NCBI RefSeq assembly: GCF_049723905.1 | Contig: NZ_JBJKFD010000001.1 | Span: 3,968,001-4,032,000 of the forward strand | DNA length: 64,000 nt | Direction: 5' to 3' | Origin: G963665185 sp049723905 | Lineage (GTDB): Bacteria; Desulfobacterota; Desulfovibrionia; Desulfovibrionales; Desulfovibrionaceae | Shown here: piece by piece, positions 25,887 through 33,971 of the stretch | How the letters are laid out: every line of letters begins with the position of its first letter | Position numbering within the stretch: the stretch's first letter is position 1 | The notes under the pieces: model-generated | What the model was told of the DNA's origin: nothing | Seen by the model: only the letters and a program-made list of their open reading frames with translations | Databases searched by the model: none | Made by a program: the position numbers and the translations under genes

Positions 25887-27353
25887 TTATTTCTTTTTGG
25901 CTTTCATGGCCTGCTGAAGTTTTTCCCCGAGAAGGCCCATGGGCTTGGAGTCGGAAGGCTTGTTGTAGCGTTTCCAATCCTTGTTCTGGCTTTCGCCTTC
26001 TTCCTGCCCTTCCAGGCCGAGGGTGACCTTGCGTTCGTTCGGGCGAATCTCGGTGACCTTCACCTTGATGGGATCGCCGGGAACCATCTTCTCAAAGTCG
26101 CCCGCGTTTTTGGCGCGCGCATAGCGCGACTTGGGCAGCAGCCCGGTAATGCCGGGAGCCAGGGTGATGAAGATGCCGAATTGCTCGCGTTTTTCCACCG
26201 TGCCGTCCACCATCTGTCCGACGGCGAAGAGTTCGGCAACATCGCTCCAAGGATCGCCTTCGGCAGCCTTGATGCTGAGGGAAATACGGCGTTTTTCCGT
26301 GTCCACATCCTTGACCGCAACCATAAGCTCGTCGCCGGGAGAAACAATTTCTTCGGCTTTCATAACGCGCTTGGTGTAGCTCATCTCGGACAGGTGGACC
26401 AGGCCTTCCAGGCCGGGGGCAAGTTCGATGAATGCGCCGAACGGGGCAATGCGGGTAACCGTGCCCTTGACGTGTTCACCGGGCTTGATGAATTCGGGCA
26501 GGTCGTCCCAGGGATCGGTCATGGCCTGCTTCATGGAAAGGCTGATGCGCAGCTTGCCCTTGGCGTCCTGCTTTATTTCCAGGATCTTGGCGCGCACGGT
26601 CTCGCCGGGCTTGAGTATGTCGCCCGGATCGTCCACCCGGCCCCAGCCGAGTTCGGAAACATGAACCATGCCTTCCACGCCGGGTACCAGTTCCACGAAC
26701 GCGCCGAACGGAGCCAGCCGTACGACCTTGCCTTCGGCAATGGCGCCTTCGGATACGGAGTCCACAAACGAGGCCGCGGCTTCTTCCTGCTCGAGCATGA
26801 GCAGTTCGCGCCGCGAAACAACGATGTTGCGTCCGTTTTCCTCAAATTTGATGATGAGGAACGGCAGGGTTTCCCCCACAAACGCTTCGGCGTCTTCCAC
26901 AAAGTGGTTGTCGATCTGGCTGATGGGGCAGAAGACCCGCCGCTTTGCCATCTCCACATTAAAGCCGCCCTTGCAGGTGCCGCTTACTTTGCCTTCCACC
27001 GGAACCTTGGTTTCGTAGGCCTCGCGAAGAATCTCGACGCCGCCTTGCCCGGAAAGGGCTTTGGAAAGTTTGATTTCGCTGGCCGATGTGGCGGTGACGT
27101 ACAGTTCCACTGTGTCGCCTTCCGCTATTTCGGGTTTGCCTTCCTCGTCGAGGAATTCTTCCAGCTCGGCAACGCCATCCACTTTGCTGCCGGTTTCCAC
27201 GTAGACGTTGCTCCCGTCCACGGAAATGACCCGGCCCGAGATTTTGTCGCCGACCTTGATGTTGTCACTCATGCCAGCTTCGTATGACTCGAAAAGCTCG
27301 GCAAAGGTTTCATTTTCCGCGGGGGTGCCGTTGGTGTCTTGGTTTTCCGGCAT
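25887..27353 (-). CDS. S1 RNA-binding protein with five S1 domains (ribosomal protein S1-like)
   Basis: 488 residues. I count five S1 domains: about 25-95 (KVGDKISGRVISVDG), 110-180, 195-265 (GKVVRLAPFGAFVELVPGVEGMVHVSEL), 280-355 (RIAPFGAFIELAPGLEGLVHLSEM) and 365-435, then a basic tail ending KAKKK. Domains 3 and 4 have the complete RNA-binding consensus; domain 2 is divergent as in true S1. Bacterial ribosomal S1 usually has six domains in gamma- and deltaproteobacteria, so this may be a shorter S1 or a paralogue. The start at 27353 has AAAGGAG upstream. The protein would bind mRNA at the ribosome. Confidence 0.88.
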   Translation of the reverse strand: MPENQDTNGTPAENETFAELFESYEAGMSDNIKVGDKISGRVISVDGSNVYVETGSKVDGVAELEEFLDEEGKPEIAEGDTVELYVTATSASEIKLSKALSGQGGVEILREAYETKVPVEGKVSGTCKGGFNVEMAKRRVFCPISQIDNHFVEDAEAFVGETLPFLIIKFEENGRNIVVSRRELLMLEQEEAAASFVDSVSEGAIAEGKVVRLAPFGAFVELVPGVEGMVHVSELGWGRVDDPGDILKPGETVRAKILEIKQDAKGKLRISLSMKQAMTDPWDDLPEFIKPGEHVKGTVTRIAPFGAFIELAPGLEGLVHLSEMSYTKRVMKAEEIVSPGDELMVAVKDVDTEKRRISLSIKAAEGDPWSDVAELFAVGQMVDGTVEKREQFGIFITLAPGITGLLPKSRYARAKNAGDFEKMVPGDPIKVKVTEIRPNERKVTLGLEGQEEGESQNKDWKRYNKPSDSKPMGLLGEKLQQAMKAKKK

Positions 27354-27469
27354 GAAAGTCGCTCCTTTAAACAAATGCATAACCAATCTATAAGCCGCCT
27401 GCATAGCCGAGAACCGGCTTGGAGACAAGCACCACAAGGGGTATCTCGGGAAAAAATTTTAAAATGTCA

Positions 27470-28237
27470 TTAATTTATGTCCTGCGAAGGAAGCGGAAAA
27501 CGAATATGAGCCCGTGTTCCGCTGGTCTGTGGGGAGAGAGTGAATTGCGACTGGTATTTGGCTGCAATCTGGCGGACTATGGCCATTCCCAGCGATTCGG
27601 AGCGCTCTGCCCGCTCTTGGGAATCTGCCGAAACGTCCATGTCCATCCCCTGTCCGTTGTCGGTTACATACAAATCCAGATACGGGCCGTTTTTTCGGCA
27701 GACAATGCGGATTTCCCCATCGCGGTCCGGAAAGGCATGTTTGCAGGCATTTGTAACCAGCTCGTTGAGCGCCATGCCCATGTCCACGGCCATGGAGGAT
27801 GGAATTATTATTTCTGGCGCTTCCAGATACAGTTCGAGAAGAGGGCCCCCGGAATTTTCATCGTCAGCGGCCGGGGTGGCCGACTTTATTCCCATGACGG
27901 CCCGCAGGGCTGTTGTCAGTTCTTGGAAATAGGCGCCCAGGTCGAGGCAGGCGCCGTGGTCGCTGCGGCTGAGCGTGTCGTGCAGCCGGGTGAACGTCGT
28001 AAGCCGGGCCTGGGCCAGCTGCAGCGCCGTTTTCACTTTGGGATGGTCGGCCTGCTGGGCCTGCAGGCTGATGAGGCCTGCGATTATCTGGAGGTTGTTT
28101 TTTATTCTGTGATGCGCTTCTTTGGACGAAAGGCAGAAGTTGGCCTGCGGCTGGGAAAACGATGCGCAATCCTTGCCCAGATGGGAAAGAAATTCATGCT
28201 GCCGAAGAAGCAGTTTGTCGGCGATGGGCAGGGGCAT
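27470..28237 (-). CDS. Histidine kinase of the HisKA_2 type without sensor domain
   Basis: 255 residues. The dimerisation/phospho-acceptor segment is EAHHRIKNNLQIIAGLISLQ, with the phosphorylated His at residue 43, followed by a HATPase_c domain with N box LNELVTNACKHAF, the G1 box VTDNGQGM and a C-terminal glycine segment SLGMAIVRQIAAKY. There is no membrane helix and no PAS or GAF domain in the first 40 residues, so the signal must come from a partner. It is 116 bases upstream of the S1 gene on the same strand. No response regulator is adjacent. Confidence 0.88.
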   Translation of the reverse strand: MPLPIADKLLLRQHEFLSHLGKDCASFSQPQANFCLSSKEAHHRIKNNLQIIAGLISLQAQQADHPKVKTALQLAQARLTTFTRLHDTLSRSDHGACLDLGAYFQELTTALRAVMGIKSATPAADDENSGGPLLELYLEAPEIIIPSSMAVDMGMALNELVTNACKHAFPDRDGEIRIVCRKNGPYLDLYVTDNGQGMDMDVSADSQERAERSESLGMAIVRQIAAKYQSQFTLSPQTSGTRAHIRFPLPSQDIN

Positions 28238-28454
28238 TTGTGTTTCCTGTTGGGGTGGGCCGGCCCGGAGAGCATACCATTGCCTCCCCCCTGGGAATCC
28301 CCAGCGGAGCCGGACGGTCGAAAGCGTTTCACTGTATTGCTTTTAAGTATTGCGAAGAGTGCCCCTCCGTCAACCGGCGCGGGGACTTTTCCTTGGTATA
28401 ATGCAGACAAATCCACAGTTGCCTGGACCGCGCGTCAGGAAAGGGGAGGAAAAT

Positions 28455-29090
28455 ATGGGGACACAGAGTGTGTACCGGCTGTTCATCGGCATTTCCATGG
28501 GGGAAGAATGTCTGGAGCGTCTGCGGGAGTTGCGTTCCCGGCTTGCGGACCGCCTGCCCGATTCCTTCCGCTGGGTCCGGCCGGAAAACTGGCACATTAC
28601 ATTGCGGTTTCTTGGGGACACCCCCTGCGACCGGCTGGATTTTTTGCAGGAGGCTTTGGCCGGGGTGCGGTTTGAAACCTTTCTGCTGCAGCCGGGGGGC
28701 GGAGGTTTTTTCCCCAGCCCGGCCCGGCCGTCGGTCTGCTGGGTGGGGGTGCGGCGTGGGGTCGGGGAGTGCACCCGGCTGGCGGAATGTATCAATGCGG
28801 CCCTGGTTCAGGCTGGGTGGTCTGGCGGAGCCGGGGAGGGTACACCGGCCAAGCCGTTTAGGCCGCACCTCACCATCGGGCGCATGGGGCGCGGTGCGCA
28901 CAGCCACGGCGCAAAAAAAGGCCCCTGGGCTGAAATAGCCAGGGACCTTGAAATGCTGAAGTGGCCGGAAGTGCCTGTGGACCGGTTCACCTTGTGGCGG
29001 AGCGAACTGGGACCGGGGGGCCCCAGATATACGGCATTGTTTTCCTGCACCGCGCAAGGCGCGTCTCTTACAGGTAATCGCCCCGGTTGA
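28455..29090 (+). CDS. thpR: RNA 2',3'-cyclic phosphodiesterase
   Basis: 211 residues, 2H phosphoesterase family (LigT/ThpR). The two catalytic HxTx motifs are HITL (in ENWHITLRFLGD) and HLTI (in FRPHLTIGRM). The enzyme opens 2',3'-cyclic phosphates at RNA ends. GGGGAGGA precedes the ATG at 28455. It is somewhat longer than the usual 180-190 residues because of a glycine-rich insertion before the second motif and a C-terminal tail. The 3' end overlaps the convergent gene by 23 bases. Confidence 0.9.
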   Translation: MGTQSVYRLFIGISMGEECLERLRELRSRLADRLPDSFRWVRPENWHITLRFLGDTPCDRLDFLQEALAGVRFETFLLQPGGGGFFPSPARPSVCWVGVRRGVGECTRLAECINAALVQAGWSGGAGEGTPAKPFRPHLTIGRMGRGAHSHGAKKGPWAEIARDLEMLKWPEVPVDRFTLWRSELGPGGPRYTALFSCTAQGASLTGNRPG

Positions 29091-29547
29091 ACTTGATGGT
29101 CTCGGTAACGGTCATTATTTCCAACTCGTCGACCATGGCCTGCAGACCGGGTTCCTTTTTCGCGTCGGGCATGGACTGAAGACCGGATTTGAGGTCCTGC
29201 ACCTGATCGCCGATGCGCTGGAGCGAATTGTAGGCCTGACGCAGGTCAGTTTGTCCTGTCGATCCTTCCAGCTGACCGGCATACTTTTCCCATTCGTTCA
29301 ACAGGGTATCCATTTGGTCCATGACCTCTTGCTCCGCATTGGAGGTTGCCACCTTGGGGGCCTGTACCTGAAGCAGGGGGTTTATCCCCATCAAAGGAGG
29401 CGGCGCTGCAATCTTTGCCGTCTGCTGTGCGGAACCCGATTCCTGGGCCAGTACATCTTCAAAAGAAGCACCCTGAGGAGTCATTCCGGCCTTGCGCCGT
29501 TGCTGTTCCTCTATTGTGGGTTGTAACTGATCCGGACGTATTTTCAT
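29068..29547 (-). CDS. Hypothetical protein, Pro/Gln-rich N-terminus and helical C-terminus
   Basis: 159 residues, not recognised. No signal peptide or membrane segment. The first 70 residues are Gln/Pro/Ala-rich and probably disordered (with ASFEDVLAQESGSAQQ); the rest is predicted helical (EQEVMDQMDTLLNEWEKYAGQLEG, shortened here as a typical stretch). The overall make-up recalls small flagellar or secretion accessory proteins, but this is only an impression. The start at 29547 follows GGGAG; the longer frame to 29631 has no ribosome binding site. Confidence 0.65.
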   Translation of the reverse strand: MKIRPDQLQPTIEEQQRRKAGMTPQGASFEDVLAQESGSAQQTAKIAAPPPLMGINPLLQVQAPKVATSNAEQEVMDQMDTLLNEWEKYAGQLEGSTGQTDLRQAYNSLQRIGDQVQDLKSGLQSMPDAKKEPGLQAMVDELEIMTVTETIKFNRGDYL

Positions 29548-29894
29548 GGCTTTCTCCCGGCTTCTGTTTTGTTCTGGACAAAGCAAAAAGCCTGCCAAAT
29601 CTGTATTTTTTGTAGCGCCCCGAAATTCCATGCTTTTTTATAAAAGCTGGGGGGAAACAATTTCCGCCGGGCGTCTTTTGGCTACCTCATGGGGTGTAAC
29701 ATAAGGATAAGGCAGAAGAAATACCTTGTCTATGCCGGGCCCCATACCTATTATATAGGTGTTCTTGGAAGTGGTTTCGGTTGATCGCCGTATTTCTTTA
29801 GGTTTGCGGCAAAGTTCGCCGAGCTGGCGGTACGAGTTGACCAGCCATTTTCCCCGGGCGTAGGGCTACGGGTGGAAACAAAGGAGAAGAACAT
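29548..29894. other. Divergent promoter region of hypothetical gene and Usp gene
   Basis: About 350 bases. It holds a small palindrome, ACCTATTATATAGGT (29746-29760), which overlaps a possible -10 box (TATTATAT) and might be a regulator site for the Usp gene. No gene seen. Confidence 0.45.
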
Positions 29895-30341
29895 ATGGTC
29901 ACCATCAAGAAGATTTTGGTCGCAGTGGATTTTTCGGAAGTCAGTCCCAAGGTGGCAGAGTACGCGTCTACTCTTGCCAGCAGTTTGGGGGCGGAAATCG
30001 TGTGTCTGTATGTAGCGCCGTCGTTGTCCCAGTATGTGGGCTTTCATGTCCCGCCCAGCTCCATTGAGAGCTTTGTGAAGGAAATCGTTTCCGGTGCGGA
30101 CTCCAGCATGGAGAAGTTCCTGGAGGAACACTTTGCCGACACGACAGCCAAGGGCGAAGTGGTTACCGGATACGCGGCCGAGGAAATCCTCAAGGCCATT
30201 GAAAAGGACAAGGTGGACCTGCTGGTGATGGGCACGCACGGCCGCAAGGGCATCGACCGCATGCTGTTCGGTTCGGTGGCTGAAAAGGTTGTAAAGAGCG
30301 CCAAGTGCCCGGTCTTTACGGTGCGGCCAACCGTCGAATAA
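29895..30341 (+). CDS. Universal stress protein
   Basis: 148 residues, single UspA domain. N-terminal KKILVAVDFSEVSPKVAEYA binds nucleotide in the family, and the C-terminal ATP-binding pattern is intact: GTHGRKGIDRMLFGSVAEKVV, matching G-x2-G-x9-G-S. This is the ATP-binding type, unlike the tandem protein at 24902. Good Shine-Dalgarno (AAAGGAGAAG) before the ATG. Monocistronic, followed by a strong terminator. Confidence 0.95.
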   Translation: MVTIKKILVAVDFSEVSPKVAEYASTLASSLGAEIVCLYVAPSLSQYVGFHVPPSSIESFVKEIVSGADSSMEKFLEEHFADTTAKGEVVTGYAAEEILKAIEKDKVDLLVMGTHGRKGIDRMLFGSVAEKVVKSAKCPVFTVRPTVE

Positions 30342-30399
30342 GACGCATTTTCATTGCGCCTGTCTTCGAAGACGGCCTTTGGAACTTTTGAATAGTATT

Positions 30400-30447
30400 T
30401 CCCCCTGTCTGCAGCCTCCAAGGCGATGCGGGCAGGGGGATTTTTTT
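30400..30447 (+). terminator. Rho-independent terminator after usp
   Basis: TCCCCCTG pairs with CAGGGGGA, extended by partly paired inner bases, and is followed by TTTTTTT. Confidence 0.85.
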
Positions 30448-30619
30448 GTGCTTTTGCCGGTTGTTCCGGGCTGGCTTGTTGCAAGAACGGCGTGAACGTC
30501 GGTGTGCGCTTCTTTCCCATTCCAATTTCTGCTGCATTCTTTTTGAACCTGCCGACCGTGGGGAAGATGCAACTTTTGCATTCTGTTTGGGCGTGGATTT
30601 GACTTCGTTTTTCGGAACC

Positions 30620-31240
30620 ATGTATCTTGTGCAAATGAATCCCATACCGAAAATTTTGGGCATTGAGGGCAGTCCGCGCAAAGGCGGCAATTCCCACCAT
30701 CTGCTGCGGGCGGTGCTCAAGGGCGCCGAGAGCCGGGGTATCACGACGCACAGCGTGCATTTGCGCGACTACCGCTACGAACCGTGCGTGGGCTGCGAAA
30801 AGTGCCGCAAGGATAAAATCTGCACGCGCTTTCTCGACGGCATGACTCTGCTTTACCCGGAAATACAAAGCAGCCGGGGCCTTGTGCTGGTTTCCCCGGT
30901 GCACAACTACAATGTAACGGCCTGGATGAAGGCCTTTATCGACCGGCTCTATTGTTTTTATGAATTTCAGGACACCAGGCCGCGGCAATGGGCCAGCAAC
31001 CTTGCCGGACAGGGGCGAAAAGCCGTTATCGCCGCTGTTGCCGAGCAGGAGTGCAAAGAGGATATGGGGTTTACCCTGGATGCCATGCGCAGGCCGCTGG
31101 AGGCATTGGGATATGTTGTTGTCGCTGAAATTCCGGTGCTGGGAATTTTTGATCGTGGCGGAGTCACGTCGCATCCCGAAGTGCTGGAAAAGGCGGTACA
31201 GAGCGGCGTCCGCTTGGCGCACGCTCTGCACGGCGAGTAG
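30620..31240 (+). CDS. NADPH-dependent FMN reductase-like / iron-sulfur flavoprotein-like protein
   Basis: 206 residues, flavodoxin-like fold. The FMN phosphate loop is GIEGSPRKGGNSHHLL near residues 14-27. A four-cysteine region follows (CVGCEKCRKDKIC), as in iron-sulfur flavoproteins of anaerobes, though the spacing is less compact than in the archaeal Isf. VSPVHNYNVTAWMKAFIDRLY is the second FMN contact. The protein probably moves electrons between reduced nicotinamide or ferredoxin and flavin. Start uncertain: ATG 30620 or 30635; neither has a strong ribosome binding site. Confidence 0.82.
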   Translation: MYLVQMNPIPKILGIEGSPRKGGNSHHLLRAVLKGAESRGITTHSVHLRDYRYEPCVGCEKCRKDKICTRFLDGMTLLYPEIQSSRGLVLVSPVHNYNVTAWMKAFIDRLYCFYEFQDTRPRQWASNLAGQGRKAVIAAVAEQECKEDMGFTLDAMRRPLEALGYVVVAEIPVLGIFDRGGVTSHPEVLEKAVQSGVRLAHALHGE

Positions 31241-31276
31241 ACGAGAAGCATGGGCTCTGGCAGCGACCGCCATGCC

Positions 31277-31315
31277 CGCTCAAAGTGATCGCTTGAAGTG
31301 ACCGCTCTAAGTGTC
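31277..31315. repeat. Three tandem 13-bp repeats
   Basis: CGCTCAAAGTGAT, CGCTTGAAGTGAC and CGCTCTAAGTGTC in tandem, in the gap between the flavin reductase gene and the ABC ATPase gene. Confidence 0.75.
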
Positions 31316-31370
31316 CGGGCAAACGTTTGGGCGGCCGGACAATCCTTCTCATTTTGAATACCCCTGCAAG

Positions 31371-31430
31371 AGTATCTTGCAGATGAGTAGTTCCCAAATG
31401 AGCGTCTTGCAGATGCGCGTCTTGCGGCGT
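31371..31430. repeat. Four tandem 15-bp repeats
   Basis: AGTATCTTGCAGATG, AGTAGTTCCCAAATG, AGCGTCTTGCAGATG and CGCGTCTTGCGGCGT. The second copy is the most diverged. Same intergenic gap as the 13-bp array at 31277. Confidence 0.7.
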
Positions 31431-31461
31431 GAAGGCAGCCTCCATACTTTTCTTATTTCCA

Positions 31462-32133
31462 CTACATAGTCGTGGCAATGGCGTACGATGCCTTTTCCAG
31501 TTCCCTTTCTTTTCGCATGGCCGCTTGTGTTTTTTCTTCAAAATCCAGGCGGATGGGGCGCTGATCCACCCGCACCACCCGGCAGTTCACGTCCGCCAGC
31601 CGCCGTTCCTGGTGGCTGACGAGCAAGAGGGCTCCCCCACTGGTCCGGCATTCTTCGGCCAGGCGGCTGACCGTCTCCTGCCAGCGGTCGTCCAGAAAGG
31701 CAAAGGGCTCGTCCAGCAGCAGAATGCGCGGGCGCACGGCAAAGGCCCGTGCCAGGCTCAGCCTGCGGCGCATGCCCCCGCTCATGGCGGGCGGTCGCTG
31801 GTCCGCGGACAGCCCGAATTCACCCAGCCAATGCCGGGCTATTCGGCGTGCTTCGTTTCCTTTTTCCTCCAGAACAAGCAGCAGATTTTCCAGGGCGCTC
31901 AGCCAGGGCACCAGGGCGTCGTCCTGAAAGGCGCAGCCCACACGGGTGGAATCCAGGCGCACCCGGCCCGAGTCCGGTGCCAGCAGCCCGGCGGCTATTT
32001 CCAGCAGTGTGGTCTTGCCTATGCCCGAGGGGCCGCACAGGCACAGGGCCTCGCCCTTGCCGACATGCAGGCTGACATTGTTGAGCAGCAGGGTTTTGCC
32101 CACGGCGTGGCGGACATGTTCGAGCCGGATCAT
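31462..32133 (-). CDS. ABC transporter ATP-binding protein (nitrate/sulfonate/taurine type)
   Basis: 223 residues. Walker A GPSGIGKTT near 33-41, Q-loop CAFQDDALVPWLSALEN, signature MSGGMRRRLSLARAF and Walker B ILLLDEPFAFLD. This is the SsuB/TauB subgroup (LVPWL after the Q-loop is typical). It energises import through the permease encoded just upstream; the two genes overlap (ATG at 32133, permease stop at 32130). It is the last gene of the seven-gene operon. Confidence 0.92.
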   Translation of the reverse strand: MIRLEHVRHAVGKTLLLNNVSLHVGKGEALCLCGPSGIGKTTLLEIAAGLLAPDSGRVRLDSTRVGCAFQDDALVPWLSALENLLLVLEEKGNEARRIARHWLGEFGLSADQRPPAMSGGMRRRLSLARAFAVRPRILLLDEPFAFLDDRWQETVSRLAEECRTSGGALLLVSHQERRLADVNCRVVRVDQRPIRLDFEEKTQAAMRKERELEKASYAIATTM

Positions 32134-32885
32134 GCGCCCTCCCGTATGCGGTTGGTGTAGGTTTTGGCAGCCTCGCGCAACGGGGCAATGACGGCCAGTT
32201 CCAGAAAAACGCCGAACAGCACCACGATGCTGGCCCAGGCAAAGAGCCGGGGGATTTCCAGCATGCGGTAGGCCCAGAAGATGCGCGCGCCCACCCCGGA
32301 GCCGGAGCCCAGAAATTCGGCCACGGCCGTGACCTTCCAGCTGGCCGCCGCGCCGTACGACAGCCCGGCCAGCACATAGGGCACAAGACCGGGCAGGACA
32401 ATGCGCGCCAGAATGCGCGGCCGCGGCACCCGGTACAGCCGGGCCATGTCGAAGAGCCGCTTGTCCAGGGTCATCCGTCCCTGGGCAATGTTGGCGAACA
32501 GCGGGGGAAAGACCGTGGCAAAGACCACGGCCACGGGCACGATGGTGCCGGTTCCGGCCCAGACCATGAGCAGGCTTATCCACAGCACGGGCGGGCAGGA
32601 TTGCAATGCCGCCACCAGCGGAGCCAGCAGGCGCATGGTCAGGGGGCTGCTTCCGGCGGCCACGCCCAGCACCAGGGCGCAGACCAGGGAGGCGGCCAGC
32701 CCGACCAGTCCGCGGAAAATGGTGATGCTTACCGTGGTCCAGCAGGCGGGATCACCCATCAGGGTCATCAGTTCCCTGCCCACCTGGGGCGGGCTGGGCA
32801 TGAGGGTGGTGCCGAAGGCCAGGGAACAGGCTCCCCATACGGCCATGACCAGACCGAAGGAAACCGCAAGAGGCAGGTATTTCAC
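32130..32885 (-). CDS. ABC transporter permease (SsuC/TauC type)
   Basis: 251 residues, about six membrane helices. The cytoplasmic coupling (EAA) loop is seen as DMARLYRVPRPRILARIVLPGL near 170. GTG start at 32885, inside the stop of the upstream binding protein gene (GTGA overlap). It forms the inner-membrane channel for the NMT1-type binding protein. Note that iron-siderophore importers normally use a different permease family (FecCD), so the use of this type beside a TonB receptor is unusual. Confidence 0.92.
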   Translation of the reverse strand: MKYLPLAVSFGLVMAVWGACSLAFGTTLMPSPPQVGRELMTLMGDPACWTTVSITIFRGLVGLAASLVCALVLGVAAGSSPLTMRLLAPLVAALQSCPPVLWISLLMVWAGTGTIVPVAVVFATVFPPLFANIAQGRMTLDKRLFDMARLYRVPRPRILARIVLPGLVPYVLAGLSYGAAASWKVTAVAEFLGSGSGVGARIFWAYRMLEIPRLFAWASIVVLFGVFLELAVIAPLREAAKTYTNRIREGA

Positions 32886-33940
32886 CGGACGCCTCCGAAA
32901 AATCCTTCGGGCAGGGCTGTGGTTTCCTTGGGATAGATCATGCCCAGATAGGTTTCGATCAGTGGCCGTGCCGCCTTGGCCGAGCGTACTCGGATGATGT
33001 CGCGGGACAGGGACTTGCGCACCAGCTCCGGGGCTATGAACGTGGCGAATTCCTCGGGCAGTTGGGCCAGCCCCTGTTCCGGGTGGGCCAGCAGTGGTTT
33101 TTCCTCGGCCAGCAGCGCGGTACTCAACCGTTTTTCCAGGCCGGGATAGCGCTTCAGGGTGCGGGTGTTCACGGCAATGCCCGCCAGGGGGAGGACCGGC
33201 TCTCCTCCAGTCATTTTGCCGTATTCTTCCTCCACTCCGCCCACCACGCGCAGGGCGGGGTTTTTTTCCAGAAGCAGGGTGACCATGGGCTCGGGCGCGA
33301 GAACCAGGTCCAGGCTGCCGCGCAGGGCTTCCAGGGAGAGCTGTTTGGGTTCCAGCGGCTGGTAGGCCAGCCTGGGGCCGCCGTGGGCTTCCAGAGCGCG
33401 CATTACAGCCACTCCGGGCGATCCCGGCGGCGTGGAGGCTATGGGCTCATTGGCCGGGATTTTTTTCAGGTCGGCAAAAGTGTGCACGTCCGGACGGCTG
33501 CTCAGAAAAAAGAATTTCCGCCAGCCCGTCACCACCAGAAGGCGGACCGGAGCACCCAGCCGGGCGGCCTGGGCAAAACCGTCCACATGGCCCACCCATA
33601 TGTCTCCCTTGCCAGCCAGCAGCAGGCCGCGCAGATCGGCCAGGTTTTTCCAGTAGTGGATTTCCGGGGCAAAGCCGAGGTCCTGGGTTGCCAGGGCGCT
33701 CCACAGCGGCATCTGCGGCGTGGTGGCCTGGCCCGTGGTGTAGACGGAAAGTATGGGCCTTTCCGCCGGAGTGGCTTTTGCCTGACTTTCTGAATTGGCC
33801 TGATTTTCTGAACTGGCCAGACTTTCTGAACTGGTCTGGCTGGCCGAATGGGGGCGGACCGCCCGTTCCGTGTGCAGAACGGCCAGTCCACCCCAAATGG
33901 CGAGAGCCAGGATGATGAGCAAAGGGGCAATGCGTTTCAT
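32882..33940 (-). CDS. ABC transporter substrate-binding protein, NMT1/SsuA type
   Basis: 352 residues. One N-terminal hydrophobic segment (LLIILALAIWGGLAVLHT) acts as signal or membrane anchor; there is no lipobox. A low-complexity Ser/Glu/Ala/Gln linker (about residues 35-55) with three 6-residue repeats follows. The binding domain starts near 62 (ILSVYTTGQA) and has NMT1-like parts: LAGKGDIWVGHVDGFAQAARLGAP, and LVLAPEPMVTLLLE. The protein should collect a small ligand in the periplasm behind the TonB receptor encoded 31 bases upstream. The ligand is unknown. Confidence 0.87.
   Translation of the reverse strand: MKRIAPLLIILALAIWGGLAVLHTERAVRPHSASQTSSESLASSENQANSESQAKATPAERPILSVYTTGQATTPQMPLWSALATQDLGFAPEIHYWKNLADLRGLLLAGKGDIWVGHVDGFAQAARLGAPVRLLVVTGWRKFFFLSSRPDVHTFADLKKIPANEPIASTPPGSPGVAVMRALEAHGGPRLAYQPLEPKQLSLEALRGSLDLVLAPEPMVTLLLEKNPALRVVGGVEEEYGKMTGGEPVLPLAGIAVNTRTLKRYPGLEKRLSTALLAEEKPLLAHPEQGLAQLPEEFATFIAPELVRKSLSRDIIRVRSAKAARPLIETYLGMIYPKETTALPEGFFGGVR
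33782..33835. repeat. Three tandem 18-bp repeats inside the binding protein gene
   Basis: CTGACTTTCTGAATTGGC and two near copies. They encode a repeated six-residue unit (SSESLA, SSENQA, NSESQA) in the linker after the membrane anchor. Copy number could change without breaking the frame. Confidence 0.85.
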
Positions 33941-33971
33941 GCAATCTCCGAATGCATGGTAAGAAGGGACG

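Noticed and set aside
31164..31541. Minus-strand 125-codon frame over the 13- and 15-bp repeats
   Set aside because: It overlaps the ends of two real genes and its repeats simply translate the DNA repeats; no start signal.
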